The notes beneath the pieces were generated by a model that was not told the origin of the DNA, did no database searches, and saw only the letters and a list, made by a program, of their open reading frames with translations. Both the position numbers and the translations under genes were made by a program. A DNA stretch of 64,000 bases. Source: Salicibibacter cibi. GTDB lineage: Bacteria; Bacillota; Bacilli; Bacillales; Marinococcaceae. Below, in pieces: positions 40,909 through 49,995 of the stretch. Location of the stretch: NCBI RefSeq assembly GCF_016495865.1, contig NZ_CP054706.1:1240001-1304000 (forward strand), written 5' to 3'. Position 1 is the first letter of the stretch; each line of letters starts with the position of its first letter.

Positions 40909-41413
40909 AGAACATATTGAAATCATCAATGATTACCCGGTGAAAGGCGTGCAATTTAAAGATATCACCCCCCTCATGCAAAATGGGGAAGTTTATCAAC
41001 AAGCAATCGATGAAATGGCAGAGTATGTAAAATTAAAACATGTCGATGTCATTGCAGCACCGGAAGCACGGGGATTTGTTGTTGGTTGTCCGATCGCATA
41101 TACATTGAACAAAAGTTTCGTGCCTGTACGTAAATCGGGGAAGTTGCCGCGAATGGTCGTCGAGACGAATTACGGCCTTGAATACGGGAAAGCCAGCCTT
41201 GCCATTCATAAAGACGCCATTAATCCGGGGGATCGGGTGCTGATTACCGATGACCTTCTCGCAACCGGCGGCACGATTGAAGCGACGATCCAGCTCGTGG
41301 AGGAGCTAGGCGGAGAAGTCGTTGGCTGTGCGTTTCTCATTGAGCTTGCTTATTTGGATCACGGAGAAAAATTGAAAAACTATGATGTTTATTCGCTTAT
41401 GACGTATGATTGA
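40898..41413 (+). CDS. apt: adenine phosphoribosyltransferase
   Basis: 171 residues. Type I phosphoribosyltransferase with the PRPP motif [18 protein letters not shown], the N-terminal [21 protein letters not shown], and [32 protein letters not shown]. It salvages adenine to AMP. It overlaps recJ and precedes relA, the conserved recJ-apt-relA order of Bacillaceae. Confidence 0.97.
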   Translation: MDYKEHIEIINDYPVKGVQFKDITPLMQNGEVYQQAIDEMAEYVKLKHVDVIAAPEARGFVVGCPIAYTLNKSFVPVRKSGKLPRMVVETNYGLEYGKASLAIHKDAINPGDRVLITDDLLATGGTIEATIQLVEELGGEVVGCAFLIELAYLDHGEKLKNYDVYSLMTYD

Positions 41414-41454
41414 GGAATCTTTTCGCGGGCGGTAGACAAAGAGTGCCTATAGGC

Positions 41455-41483
41455 TTTACAGGTCGTGACTTTTTCTGGATAAT
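41455..41483 (+). promoter_or_regulatory. candidate promoter of relA
   Basis: TTTACA (41455-41460), exact 17-base spacer, GATAAT (41478-41483), 40 bases before the relA start. Confidence 0.55.
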
Positions 41484-41522
41484 AGACGAAATAGAGTTTG
41501 TGAGCAGGTTGAAGGTGATTCT

Positions 41523-43697
41523 ATGACGAAAGAACAAGTAATGGAGAAGATGGGCGAATATCTATCCGAAGAGCAAGTGGATTTTGTTGAACGTGCCTAT
41601 CATTATGCTGAAAAATATCACGACGGCCAATATCGAAAATCAGGGGAGCCGTATATCCGTCATCCAGTTCAGGTCGCGGGAATATTGGTTGATCTTCAAT
41701 TGGAACCCGCGACCATTGCCGCTGCTTTTTTGCATGATGTGGTTGAAGATACGGAAGTGACCGTTGAAGATCTTACCGAATTGTTCGGGGAAGAAGTTGC
41801 CATGCTTGTGGATGGTGTGACGAAATTAAAAAAGATCAAATATAAATCGAAAGCGGAACAACAAGCGGAAAATCACCGCAAAATGGTTGTTGCCATGGCT
41901 CGTGACATCCGCGTGATTATGATAAAGCTTGCTGATCGCCTTCACAATCTACGGACACTTAAATACTTGCGTCCTGAAAAGCAGAGGCGTATTGCGAAAG
42001 AAACCCTTGAAATCTTTGCCCCCCTTGCCCACAGGCTCGGTATTTCCACCATAAAATGGGAAATGGAAGACATCGCCCTCCGTTACTTGGATCCACAACA
42101 ATACTATCGGATCGTCAATCTAATGAAACAAAAACGTGCGGAGCGAGAGCAATATATTGAAGAAGTGATGGATGATATCCGGGAGAGTGTCAAAGAATTA
42201 AATGTGGAAGCGGACATATCCGGACGCCCGAAGCATATTTATAGTATTTATCGCAAAATGACGATCCAGAAAAAACAATTCAATGAAATTTATGACCTGC
42301 TTGCGGTGCGTATTATCGTCCGAAGCATCAAAGATTGCTATGGGGTGCTCGGCATTATCCATACTCGTTGGAAACCAATGCCGGGCAGGTTTAAAGACTA
42401 CATCGCCATGCCGAAAGCCAACATGTATCAATCGTTGCACACGACAGTACTCGGACCAAAAGGGGAACCGCTGGAAGTGCAGATACGCTCCGAAGAAATG
42501 CATCGCATAGCGGAATATGGTGTGGCCGCCCATTGGGCATACAAAGAAGGAGAAACGATTAACCAACAATCGCTCGATAAACTCGGTTGGTTCCGTGAAA
42601 TTTTGGAGTGGCAAAAAGATACTTCCAACGCGCAAGAATTTATGGAATCCCTTAAAATTGACTTATTTTCCGATATGGTTTTCGTTTTCACCCCAAAAGG
42701 GGATGTCATTGAATTGCCGAGAGGGTCGGTGCCGATCGATTTTTCCTATCGTATTCATACGGAGATCGGGAACCAAACCATTGGCGCCAAAGTGAACGGA
42801 AAGATGGTTCCCCTTGATCATCAACTGAACACCGGCGACATCGTTGACATCATGACTTCCAAACATTCGTACGGTCCGTCTCAAGACTGGTTAAAACTGA
42901 CGCAAAGCTCCCATGCCAAAAACAAAATCAAGCAATTCTTTAAAAAAGAACGTCGGGAAGAAAATGAACAAAAAGGCCGCGAGGCGATTGAAAAAGAATT
43001 GCGCGCCCAGGATTTCACTCCGAAAGAGGTTTTAACCGAAAACAACCTCCAGGATACAGTGGTGAAATTCAGTTTTTCCGGCCAGGCGGATATGTTTGCG
43101 GCTGTCGGTTACAATGGAATATCCGCGAAGCAAGTCGTGACACGGTTGACGGAAAAAATACGCAACAAAACGAAAGAACAAGAAAAAAAGACGGTGACCG
43201 AAGCGATCAAAGATATACCGGTCCCGGCGAGAACCCGCCGTTCAAATACCGGTATACGTGTGAAAGGAGCGGACAACCTCCTTATCCGACTCTCCAAATG
43301 CTGCAACCCGGTACCCGGAGACAATATTCGCGGTTTTATCACGAAAGGGCGCGGGGTTTCTGTTCATCGCGCCGATTGCCCGAATGTTGCTGATACAGAG
43401 GAAAATCAAACCCGCTTGATCGAGGTTGAATGGGAGCCCTCACAGGAAAAAGTAAAAAACTATAACGTTGATATTGAAGTTACCGGCTATGATCGCCGGG
43501 GGCTTTTAAATGAAGTGCTGAATGCAATCGCAGAATCAAAAACGAACATTAACGCTGTGAACGGGCGCTCGGATAAAAATAAAATGGCCGTGATTGATAT
43601 CACGATTGCTATCAGCAATCTCGACCACTTACGAAAAGTCGTGGAAAAAATCAAGCGGTTGCCCGATATTTATTCCGTACGGCGAGTGCTGCACTAA
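41523..43697 (+). CDS. relA: bifunctional (p)ppGpp synthetase/hydrolase Rel
   Basis: 724 residues. HD hydrolase domain with [13 protein letters not shown] and [16 protein letters not shown], synthetase domain with [25 protein letters not shown] domain ([30 protein letters not shown]), a zinc-finger-like [27 protein letters not shown], and C-terminal ACT domain ([21 protein letters not shown]). Both catalytic sites look intact. It controls the stringent response on the ribosome. Start ATG behind AAGGTGAT; 25 bases separate it from dtd. Confidence 0.97.
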   Translation: MTKEQVMEKMGEYLSEEQVDFVERAYHYAEKYHDGQYRKSGEPYIRHPVQVAGILVDLQLEPATIAAAFLHDVVEDTEVTVEDLTELFGEEVAMLVDGVTKLKKIKYKSKAEQQAENHRKMVVAMARDIRVIMIKLADRLHNLRTLKYLRPEKQRRIAKETLEIFAPLAHRLGISTIKWEMEDIALRYLDPQQYYRIVNLMKQKRAEREQYIEEVMDDIRESVKELNVEADISGRPKHIYSIYRKMTIQKKQFNEIYDLLAVRIIVRSIKDCYGVLGIIHTRWKPMPGRFKDYIAMPKANMYQSLHTTVLGPKGEPLEVQIRSEEMHRIAEYGVAAHWAYKEGETINQQSLDKLGWFREILEWQKDTSNAQEFMESLKIDLFSDMVFVFTPKGDVIELPRGSVPIDFSYRIHTEIGNQTIGAKVNGKMVPLDHQLNTGDIVDIMTSKHSYGPSQDWLKLTQSSHAKNKIKQFFKKERREENEQKGREAIEKELRAQDFTPKEVLTENNLQDTVVKFSFSGQADMFAAVGYNGISAKQVVTRLTEKIRNKTKEQEKKTVTEAIKDIPVPARTRRSNTGIRVKGADNLLIRLSKCCNPVPGDNIRGFITKGRGVSVHRADCPNVADTEENQTRLIEVEWEPSQEKVKNYNVDIEVTGYDRRGLLNEVLNAIAESKTNINAVNGRSDKNKMAVIDITIAISNLDHLRKVVEKIKRLPDIYSVRRVLH

Positions 43698-43722
43698 TAA
43701 CATCAGCAAAGGAGAAGCGGGA

Positions 43723-44163
43723 GTGAAAGCTTTAATACAACGGAGCAGAAGTGCGAAGGTGAGCGTCGATGACAAAACCGTTGGAACGATCGAACATGGC
43801 TATGTTGTGTTTCTTGGTATCACCCATGAAGATACGAAACACGACGCCCGCTGGCTTGCGGATAAAATTGCCAACCTTCGCCTTTTCGAAGATACCGATG
43901 GAAAGATGAACCTATCGCTTATCGATACGGCCGGTTCGGTTTTATCGATTTCTCAATTTACCCTTTACGGGGAAGCCAAAAAAGGAAGACGCCCAAGTTT
44001 TGTGCAAGCAGCGAAGCCGGCACAAGCAGAAGAGCTCTACGATTACTTTAATGCACAACTGAGCGACATCGGCATTGCCGTTGAAACCGGGGAATTCGGG
44101 GCCGCAATGCAAGTGGATTTAACCAATGATGGCCCGGTGACCCTTATGCTTGAATCCCCATAG
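43723..44163 (+). CDS. dtd: D-aminoacyl-tRNA deacylase
   Basis: 146 residues from GTG 43723 after AAAGGAG; a much earlier ATG at 43594 lies inside relA and is not used. Family motifs: [17 protein letters not shown], the active-site [17 protein letters not shown], and the second gate motif [12 protein letters not shown]. It removes D-amino acids wrongly attached to tRNA. It is part of the relA transcript, as in B. subtilis (yrvI). Confidence 0.95.
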   Translation: MKALIQRSRSAKVSVDDKTVGTIEHGYVVFLGITHEDTKHDARWLADKIANLRLFEDTDGKMNLSLIDTAGSVLSISQFTLYGEAKKGRRPSFVQAAKPAQAEELYDYFNAQLSDIGIAVETGEFGAAMQVDLTNDGPVTLMLESP

Positions 44164-44214
44164 GGTATCAAACTACCGCGACTTGGATCGTTGATGGATG
44201 AAATCGCGGAAAAG

Positions 44215-44243
44215 TTGACATCTTAAACAGAGGTACGTATGAT
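44215..44243 (+). promoter_or_regulatory. promoter of the hisS-aspS T-box transcript
   Basis: Consensus TTGACA (44215-44220), 17-base spacer, TATGAT (44238-44243). Transcription should start near 44250, at the beginning of the T-box leader. Confidence 0.85.
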
Positions 44244-44249
44244 AAAATA

Positions 44250-44514
44250 CAAGAGAATAGCAAGCCGATGATGGAGAAAAGTACGCGACCCCTTGCAGGC
44301 AGAGAGGACGGGCCATGGCTGCAAGCCCTTCTGTGCAATGTCGGGGAAAGACACTTCGTAGGTTTTTGATCGAACGTGAAGCCATTAATAGATCTAAACG
44401 CAGCGCGGGCGTTAACCGCGGAAGCGGAAGCGATTGCCGTCGGGGATCGCTTCAATGTGGGTGGTACCGCGGGCTTGTGCTCGTCCCTCTGATTCGTTTC
44501 AGGGGGATTTTTTT
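44250..44514 (+). promoter_or_regulatory. T-box leader controlling hisS-aspS
   Basis: The T-box sequence TGGGTGGTACCGCGG is at 44458-44472. Stem I has the AGTA bulge motif (44280-44283) opposite a specifier loop reading AAAGACA, with GAC (Asp) in the canonical place before a conserved A. CAC (His) overlaps it within GACAC. The upper Stem I pairs TTGCA with TGCAA and CAGAGAGG with CCTTCTG. The terminator hairpin TCCCTCTGA / TCAGGGGGA (44484-44507) is followed by seven T residues. Uncharged tRNA would stabilise the antiterminator and switch the operon on. Confidence 0.93.
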
Positions 44515-44607
44515 AATGGGATGCTAGTTACAAAAAAGAAGTGTAGTCGAATAAGCAAACACATTGCTAACACAAATTCATAAAAGAAGGGAAGTGCAGG
44601 ATGTCTT

Positions 44608-45885
44608 ATGAACATTAATATCCCGAGAGGAACCCAGGATGTTTTGCCCGATCAAAGCGCCCAGTGGCAATACGTGACAGAAATCGCCAAAGAAATTAGT
44701 CGCAAGTACAATTATAAGGAAATCCGCACGCCGATTTTTGAGGCTACAGAACTGTTTCAACGCGGGGTAGGTGACAGTACGGATATTGTGCAAAAGGAGA
44801 TGTATACGTTTCAGGATCGCAGTGGGCGTTTAATCACGCTACGACCGGAAGGGACAGCTCCAGTCGTACGGTCTTATGTGGAAAATAAGCTCCACGGCGC
44901 TCCGCAGCAACCGTTGAAGCTTTATTATTTCGGTCCGATGTTTCGCTATGAACGTCCGGAATCAGGCCGGATGCGGGAGTTCTACCAATTTGGCGTGGAA
45001 GCGATCGGAAGCGATGATCCTGCGATAGACGCTGAAGTGATCGCGATGGCGATGGATTTCTACCAAGCTTGCGGGCTGGATAACTTGAAACTGGTGATCA
45101 ATAGCTTGGGTGATCAAGAAAGCCGCGCCTCCCACAAACACGCGCTGATCGAGCACTTTTCCCCGCGCATTGATGAGTTTTGTGAGGATTGCCAGGCACG
45201 GCTTGCGCAAAACCCGTTGCGAATACTGGACTGCAAGGTGGACCGTGAACACCCTTTACAGGAAACGGCACCGTCCATTCTTGACTATCTAAATGAAGAT
45301 TCAAAGCTGTACTTTGAAACCGTGCAACGCTTGCTCCGCGATATGGATATCCCTTTTGTCATTGATGACAATCTTGTACGGGGACTTGACTATTACACGA
45401 ATACATCGTTTGAGATTATGCTTGAAGAACCCGAATTTGGAGCAACTACAACCCTCGCCGGCGGGGGGCGTTATGAAGGATTGATTGAAGAGTTGGGTGG
45501 ACCATCCGTCTCCGGCATTGGATTTGCCTTAAGCATCGAACGGTTACTAATGGCGCTAAACGCTCGTGATGCACTCCCGAATGTTGAAAACGCGCTTGAC
45601 GTTTATCTTGTAACGGTCGGGGATGTTGCTGCCGAAAAAGGCGCAGGCATACTGAGAGAATTGCGCCATGAAGGGCTGTCGGCAGACAAAGATTACCTTG
45701 GAAAAAAGGTAAAGGCACAGTTCAAGGCGGCAAATCGTCTGCAAGCTGCTTATACAGCCATCATAGGGGAAGAAGAATTGGCAGCCGCTATGGTGAAGCT
45801 CCGGGACATGTCTACGGGCGAAGAAGAAAATATCCCGATGAAAAGGCTCGCAGGACACATTAAACAGCTCCAAAAGATGCAATAA
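44608..45885 (+). CDS. hisS: histidyl-tRNA synthetase
   Basis: 425 residues. Class II synthetase: motif 1 [15 protein letters not shown] to [12 protein letters not shown], motif 2 [23 protein letters not shown], the His-specific [15 protein letters not shown] and the motif 3 region [31 protein letters not shown]-terminal anticodon-binding domain follows residue 330. It charges tRNA-His and is controlled by the T-box upstream. It lies 32 bases before aspS. Confidence 0.97.
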   Translation: MNINIPRGTQDVLPDQSAQWQYVTEIAKEISRKYNYKEIRTPIFEATELFQRGVGDSTDIVQKEMYTFQDRSGRLITLRPEGTAPVVRSYVENKLHGAPQQPLKLYYFGPMFRYERPESGRMREFYQFGVEAIGSDDPAIDAEVIAMAMDFYQACGLDNLKLVINSLGDQESRASHKHALIEHFSPRIDEFCEDCQARLAQNPLRILDCKVDREHPLQETAPSILDYLNEDSKLYFETVQRLLRDMDIPFVIDDNLVRGLDYYTNTSFEIMLEEPEFGATTTLAGGGRYEGLIEELGGPSVSGIGFALSIERLLMALNARDALPNVENALDVYLVTVGDVAAEKGAGILRELRHEGLSADKDYLGKKVKAQFKAANRLQAAYTAIIGEEELAAAMVKLRDMSTGEEENIPMKRLAGHIKQLQKMQ

Positions 45886-45917
45886 CCCTTGTGAAAAAGA
45901 AAAGGAGAATGATAGCG

Positions 45918-47702
45918 ATGGCAAAAAAGGAAAGAAGCCATTATTGCGGTGAGATTACGGAAAGCATGATCGGCGAAAATGTTCGGCTCAAAGGTTGGGC
46001 GAGAACGAGGAGAGATTTGGGGCAAGTTATTTTTATTGACCTCGGCGATTCCAGCGGGATCGTCCAAACGGTTTTTAACCCTGATATTAGTGAAAAAGCT
46101 TTAACGATTGCTGATGGCGTCCGTAGTGAATATGTGCTTGATGTGCAAGGGAAAGTCGTTCTCCGGGACGAGGAAACGGTGAATGAAAAGATTGCTACCG
46201 GAACTGTGGAAGTGCAAGTCGAGGAAATAGCCATTCTAAACAAATCAAAACCGTTGCCTTTTTCAATGGACGAAGATATCAACGTCTCCGAAGATGTGCG
46301 TTTGTCCCATCGGTATCTTGATTTGCGGCGACCGGAAATGCAACGCATTTTTCAATTGCGTCACAAAATTACCCAGGAAACCCGCAATTACTTAAATGAG
46401 CATTCATTTATGGAGGCGGAGACGCCGATGTTGACGAAAAGCACGCCGGAAGGCGCACGTGACTATTTGGTCCCAAGCCGTGTGCATGAGCACGAATTCT
46501 TTGCGCTTCCGCAATCGCCGCAGCTTTTTAAACAGCTGTTTATGATTGCCGGTTTTGAGCGCTACTATCAAATTGCCCGCTGTTTCCGTGACGAAGATCT
46601 TCGCGCGGACCGGCAACCGGAGTTTACGCAAATTGATATCGAAGCATCGTTCATGGATAAAGAAGCGCTGTTTTCCATGACCGAAGAAATGATGGCGCGG
46701 TTATTAAAAATTAGCCATGATTTCGATGTGACGACGCCTTTTCCACGCATGACCTATCATGAAGCGATGCATCGGTATGGTTCGGATAAACCCGATACAC
46801 GCTTCGGTATGGAATTGGTGGAGCTTTCCGACATTGTTAAGAACAGTCGTTTTCAAGTTTTCACAAAAGCGCTTGAAAACAACGGCATCGTGAAAGGGTT
46901 GAATGCAAAAGGACAGGGGGATGGCATGTCCAGAAAAGAGATCGATGATCTCGCCGAATTTGCCGCGATTTACGGAGCGAAAGGGCTTGCCTGGTTGAGG
47001 GTTGAGAGCCCCGACTCGTTAAAAGGGCCGATTGCGAAATTTTTAAATGAAGACGAGCAACGTCAAGTGATGGAAGCAATGGAGGCAGAGCAAGGAGATT
47101 TACTGTTGTTTGCTGCCGATGAGTCAAGCGTTGTGTTTGATGTGTTAGGCGCATTGCGCTTAAAATTCGGAAAGGAACTTGGGCTCATTGATGAAAAAGC
47201 TTTCCATTTCCTTTGGGTGACCGACTTCCCGCTCGTTGAATATGACAAAGATACCAATCGCCATGTTGCTCTTCACCATCCATTTACGCGACCGGTTGAA
47301 GAAGATATTGACAAACTGGAAACGGCTCCGGAAGAAGTTACGGCAGATGCCTATGATCTCGTTTTGAATGGCTACGAACTTGGTGGCGGTTCACAGCGTA
47401 TTCATGAGCCTGACCTGCAAATGAAAATGTTTCGAACGCTTGGATTTAGTGAAGAAAAAGCGAAAGAGCAATTTGGTTTTCTCATTGACGCCCTCTCTTA
47501 TGGCGCTCCCCCACACGGAGGCATTGCTCTTGGTCTGGACCGAATTGTTATGCTCCTTGCCGAGGCCGATAATTTGCGCGAGGTTATTGCCTTTCCGAAG
47601 ACGGCAAGTGCAGGCGACTTATTAACGGGGGCGCCAAGCAGCGTTAGCGAAGAACAATGGAAAGAATTGCATTTGCGTCCGAGACAACAACCCGGACAAT
47701 AA
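45918..47702 (+). CDS. aspS: aspartyl-tRNA synthetase
   Basis: 594 residues from ATG 45918, behind AAAGGAG. N-terminal OB anticodon domain ([26 protein letters not shown]), motif 2 [30 protein letters not shown], the bacterial GAD insertion (about residues 290-425), and motif 3 [31 protein letters not shown]. No terminator is obvious directly after the stop. In B. subtilis yrvM and 6S RNA follow; here about 5 kb of accessory DNA lies between aspS and 6S RNA. Confidence 0.97.
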   Translation: MAKKERSHYCGEITESMIGENVRLKGWARTRRDLGQVIFIDLGDSSGIVQTVFNPDISEKALTIADGVRSEYVLDVQGKVVLRDEETVNEKIATGTVEVQVEEIAILNKSKPLPFSMDEDINVSEDVRLSHRYLDLRRPEMQRIFQLRHKITQETRNYLNEHSFMEAETPMLTKSTPEGARDYLVPSRVHEHEFFALPQSPQLFKQLFMIAGFERYYQIARCFRDEDLRADRQPEFTQIDIEASFMDKEALFSMTEEMMARLLKISHDFDVTTPFPRMTYHEAMHRYGSDKPDTRFGMELVELSDIVKNSRFQVFTKALENNGIVKGLNAKGQGDGMSRKEIDDLAEFAAIYGAKGLAWLRVESPDSLKGPIAKFLNEDEQRQVMEAMEAEQGDLLLFAADESSVVFDVLGALRLKFGKELGLIDEKAFHFLWVTDFPLVEYDKDTNRHVALHHPFTRPVEEDIDKLETAPEEVTADAYDLVLNGYELGGGSQRIHEPDLQMKMFRTLGFSEEKAKEQFGFLIDALSYGAPPHGGIALGLDRIVMLLAEADNLREVIAFPKTASAGDLLTGAPSSVSEEQWKELHLRPRQQPGQ

Positions 47703-48003
47703 GAGGCGCTGGGTTGGGAATATTAGCGACGTATTCTCCTATTATCCTCGCGGTAAGCTCTCGTAAACCCTCGTAAACCCTCGTAAGCTCAGAGATTACG
47801 GGAGCTACTCCCCGGTTTGTCCGACGCACAAGAGGTGCTAGTGTCGGCGTTGTCACAGAAGGTGACGGTTTCAACTTGTTTCCTTATTCAAAGAAGGCAT
47901 GAAATTTTCGTCTACAATTTCATATGAACGGCCATAATTGGCTTAGAACTAGTTTCTTGTCTATCTAAATTTCTCCTATGATAATGAAAGACAACGTTTT
48001 TTT
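47703..48003 (+). other. intergenic region after aspS with tandem repeat
   Basis: 300 bases without a gene. Three perfect tandem 10-mers CTCGTAAACC (last one ending GT) lie at 47761-47790, bordered on both sides by TAAGCT. A GTGTCGGCGTTGTCACAGAAGG segment weakly resembles part of repeat R2. Confidence 0.55.
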
Positions 48004-48224
48004 GGGCTCTTCACCAAAATCTATGGCTGACAAACTAGGGGCAATTATGATTGGTAGTGACCGTTACGGAAAAACACTACGCTTTCCGTGGGCCCCGAGC
48101 TCAGCTTCCTCGGAAAAAAGAAGTTCGCTTTTTTCCTGCGGGGTCTTCGCCCTGCGCTTTCCCATAGCGCTGATCAAGCGTTATCCATGCATTGGCTTGT
48201 TAACCATAGATTTTAGTGTTGCCC
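48004..48224 (-). mobile_element. MITE M2 (ISL3-like ends), copy b
   Basis: 221 bp element with ends GGGCTCTTCACCAAAATCTA and CCATAGATTTTAGTGTTGCC. Its internal core (GGGAAAGCG...AGACCCCGCAG, CTGAGCTCGGGGCCCACGG) matches copy a at 11364-11594 in the opposite orientation. No 8 bp target duplication is visible, and MITE M1 copy b begins only 7 bases beyond its right end. Confidence 0.8.
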
Positions 48225-48231
48225 CATATGT

Positions 48232-48518
48232 AGGGACTGCTGAATAATGGAAAAAGACTGGCACATAAGCATTTTCCGTTGGTGTTGTCGAAGCTGGATG
48301 CAAGGAAATCCATCCTATAATCAAAAAACCCTTGCACGTCTGGCAACACACGGAGGGACGGTGCTGCAATGGCGAGACTCCAGCGGAAAAACGGACGCGT
48401 CAAGACCCGGAAGCGCCGGTTTTGCGCGAGGAGGCTTGACCGTTCGTCCGCGGAAAGCGAAGCCATGGAAGCGACATCCCGGCTTCAGCTGATAGCTGCA
48501 AGTTGTTTAGCATTCCCT
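48232..48518 (-). mobile_element. MITE M1, copy b
   Basis: 287 bp, inverted relative to copies a and c. Flanked by the perfect direct repeat ATATGT (48226-48231 and 48519-48524). Adjacent to MITE M2 copy b, forming a two-element array upstream of the creatinase-like operon. The 81-codon open frame inside it is not considered a gene. Confidence 0.88.
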
Positions 48519-48733
48519 ATATGTACATACGACACAATTTCTTTTAGGGAAGAGGGTGTTACAATGTGACGTTTCGTAACAAATGGTTGATAGAATGTGC
48601 TGTGTCAGTGGCCCTACTAGTATTGAACGAAGACCAATACTGCCGGACTATCACATTCAAAAGTTCAAAAAGCTATGCAAGTCCTGACAAAAATACATTT
48701 AGACTTTGTATTAATGATTTGATGTGTTAATAT

Positions 48734-48760
48734 GAACATGTTCTTATTATGAACATGTTC
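48734..48760 (+). promoter_or_regulatory. twin palindromic operator of the creatinase-like operon
   Basis: Two exact copies of the palindrome GAACATGTTC (48734-48743 and 48751-48760) with centres 17 bp apart, directly after a probable extended -10 (TGTGTTAATA, 48723-48732). They lie 25 bases before the first start codon. The TetR regulator encoded at the end of the operon is the likely ligand. Confidence 0.8.
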
Positions 48761-48784
48761 ATTGAATATTTACGGAGGGTTATA

Positions 48785-49933
48785 ATGTCTATAAATCAAG
48801 AAATAGTAGAAATGCGAATGTCAATGTTTCGCTCCCGTATGGCTGACAAGAGCATCGATTACACGTTGTTATGGGACCCTGATAACCAATATTATTTGAG
48901 TAATTTTCAAGCGATTTCCTATTCCAGGCCCATTGTGCTGCTCATTGAACAGAAAAAATCCCAATACATTATCCCGGCTTTAGAGGAAGATCACGCGAAG
49001 GAAAAGACAAATGTTGATGAGTTTTTTATTTACCATGAAAAAGTACAAAATAGTCACTTGAATACAGATTATAAAGAGCCTTTATGCAATATCATGAATG
49101 ATTGGCCTAAAGATGTTGTTGTGGGTGTTGAAATGGACATACTGCCTGCCTCGATATATCAAATATTGCATGAACAAGGGTTTAGAATGAAAGATATAGA
49201 ACAAGATCTCATTGAATTACGTAGTGTGAAAGATCAAGAGGAAATTTATTGGCTTGAACAAGCAGGTCGTTTGTCAGATGCAGCGTTAGAAGCGTCATTT
49301 GCAAATGTAAGAGTCGGGATGAGTGAACTGGAATTTGATTCTTTTGGCGATCAGAAATTATTAGAAATGGCTTCAAAAGAGTTTCCTGGTTTAATTGTTG
49401 GTTATGAAAACTGGACGTGTTCCGGAATCGAGCGTAGTGTGATGCCTCATCTTCACTCCAGCACGCGTAAATACGAAAATAATGACGTGATTATACATAG
49501 TCGGCAAGTATGGATCAATGGATATCGCGCGGAAAATGAACGAACTTTTTTTATGGGAGAACCCACGGAAGAGCAAAAAAAATGCTTTCAACTTGCTGTA
49601 GATGCTCAACAAGCTGGTTTTGACATGGTCAAGCCAGGTGTGAAGGCCAAAGATGTGGATATTGCTTCCTTTGATATTTTTGAGGAAAAAGGCTACGGAA
49701 AATATGTGCAGCATCGAATTGGACATGGGCTTGGTTTGACAGAGCATGAAGAACCTTACCTTCGTTTTGACAATGATCTTGTTTTAGAAGAAGGCATGGT
49801 TTATACGATCGAACCGGGCATTTATGTACCGGGTGTTGGCGGCTTTCGTCACTCTGATACAGTTATTGTTACAAAAGACGGGTGCCGAAGTATTACAGCA
49901 TATCCTCGGGAAATGGAAAAGCTGATGTTTTAA
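48785..49933 (+). CDS. creatinase-like M24-family hydrolase
   Basis: 382 residues from ATG 48785 behind GGAGGG. An N-terminal creatinase/prolidase domain (about 1-130) is followed by a pita-bread M24 domain. Of the five M24 metal ligands, the first Asp is Ser239, the second is Glu250 and the last Glu is Ser357; only His314 (IGHGLG) and Glu343 (IEPGIY) remain. The C-terminal GVGGFRHSDTVIV resembles metal-free creatinase. I infer a non-metal amidinohydrolase- or ectoine-hydrolase-like enzyme and not a dipeptidase. The substrate is unknown. The gene is AT-rich compared with its surroundings and leads an operon with a BCCT transporter. Confidence 0.8.
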   Translation: MSINQEIVEMRMSMFRSRMADKSIDYTLLWDPDNQYYLSNFQAISYSRPIVLLIEQKKSQYIIPALEEDHAKEKTNVDEFFIYHEKVQNSHLNTDYKEPLCNIMNDWPKDVVVGVEMDILPASIYQILHEQGFRMKDIEQDLIELRSVKDQEEIYWLEQAGRLSDAALEASFANVRVGMSELEFDSFGDQKLLEMASKEFPGLIVGYENWTCSGIERSVMPHLHSSTRKYENNDVIIHSRQVWINGYRAENERTFFMGEPTEEQKKCFQLAVDAQQAGFDMVKPGVKAKDVDIASFDIFEEKGYGKYVQHRIGHGLGLTEHEEPYLRFDNDLVLEEGMVYTIEPGIYVPGVGGFRHSDTVIVTKDGCRSITAYPREMEKLMF

Positions 49934-49944
49934 GCAAACGGTAG

Positions 49945-49963
49945 CCCCCTCGTAAAGAGGGGG
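49945..49963 (+). terminator. intra-operon hairpin
   Basis: CCCCCTC / GAGGGGG with loop GTAAA, between the hydrolase and transporter genes. The tail is poor in T, so it is more likely an mRNA-stabilising or attenuating hairpin than a full terminator. Confidence 0.5.
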
Positions 49964-49995
49964 TCATTATTTCTTCAAAGGAGATTGATTTTAAC

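Noticed and set aside
47756..47800. Tandem repeats as a CRISPR array
   Set aside because: The 10-base units are contiguous without spacers, and no cas gene is nearby.
48247..48492. 81-codon open frame inside MITE M1 copy b, with a counterpart in copy a
   Set aside because: It lies wholly within the repeat, is disrupted in copy c, and has no ribosome site or family resemblance; its conservation follows from the recent spread of the element.
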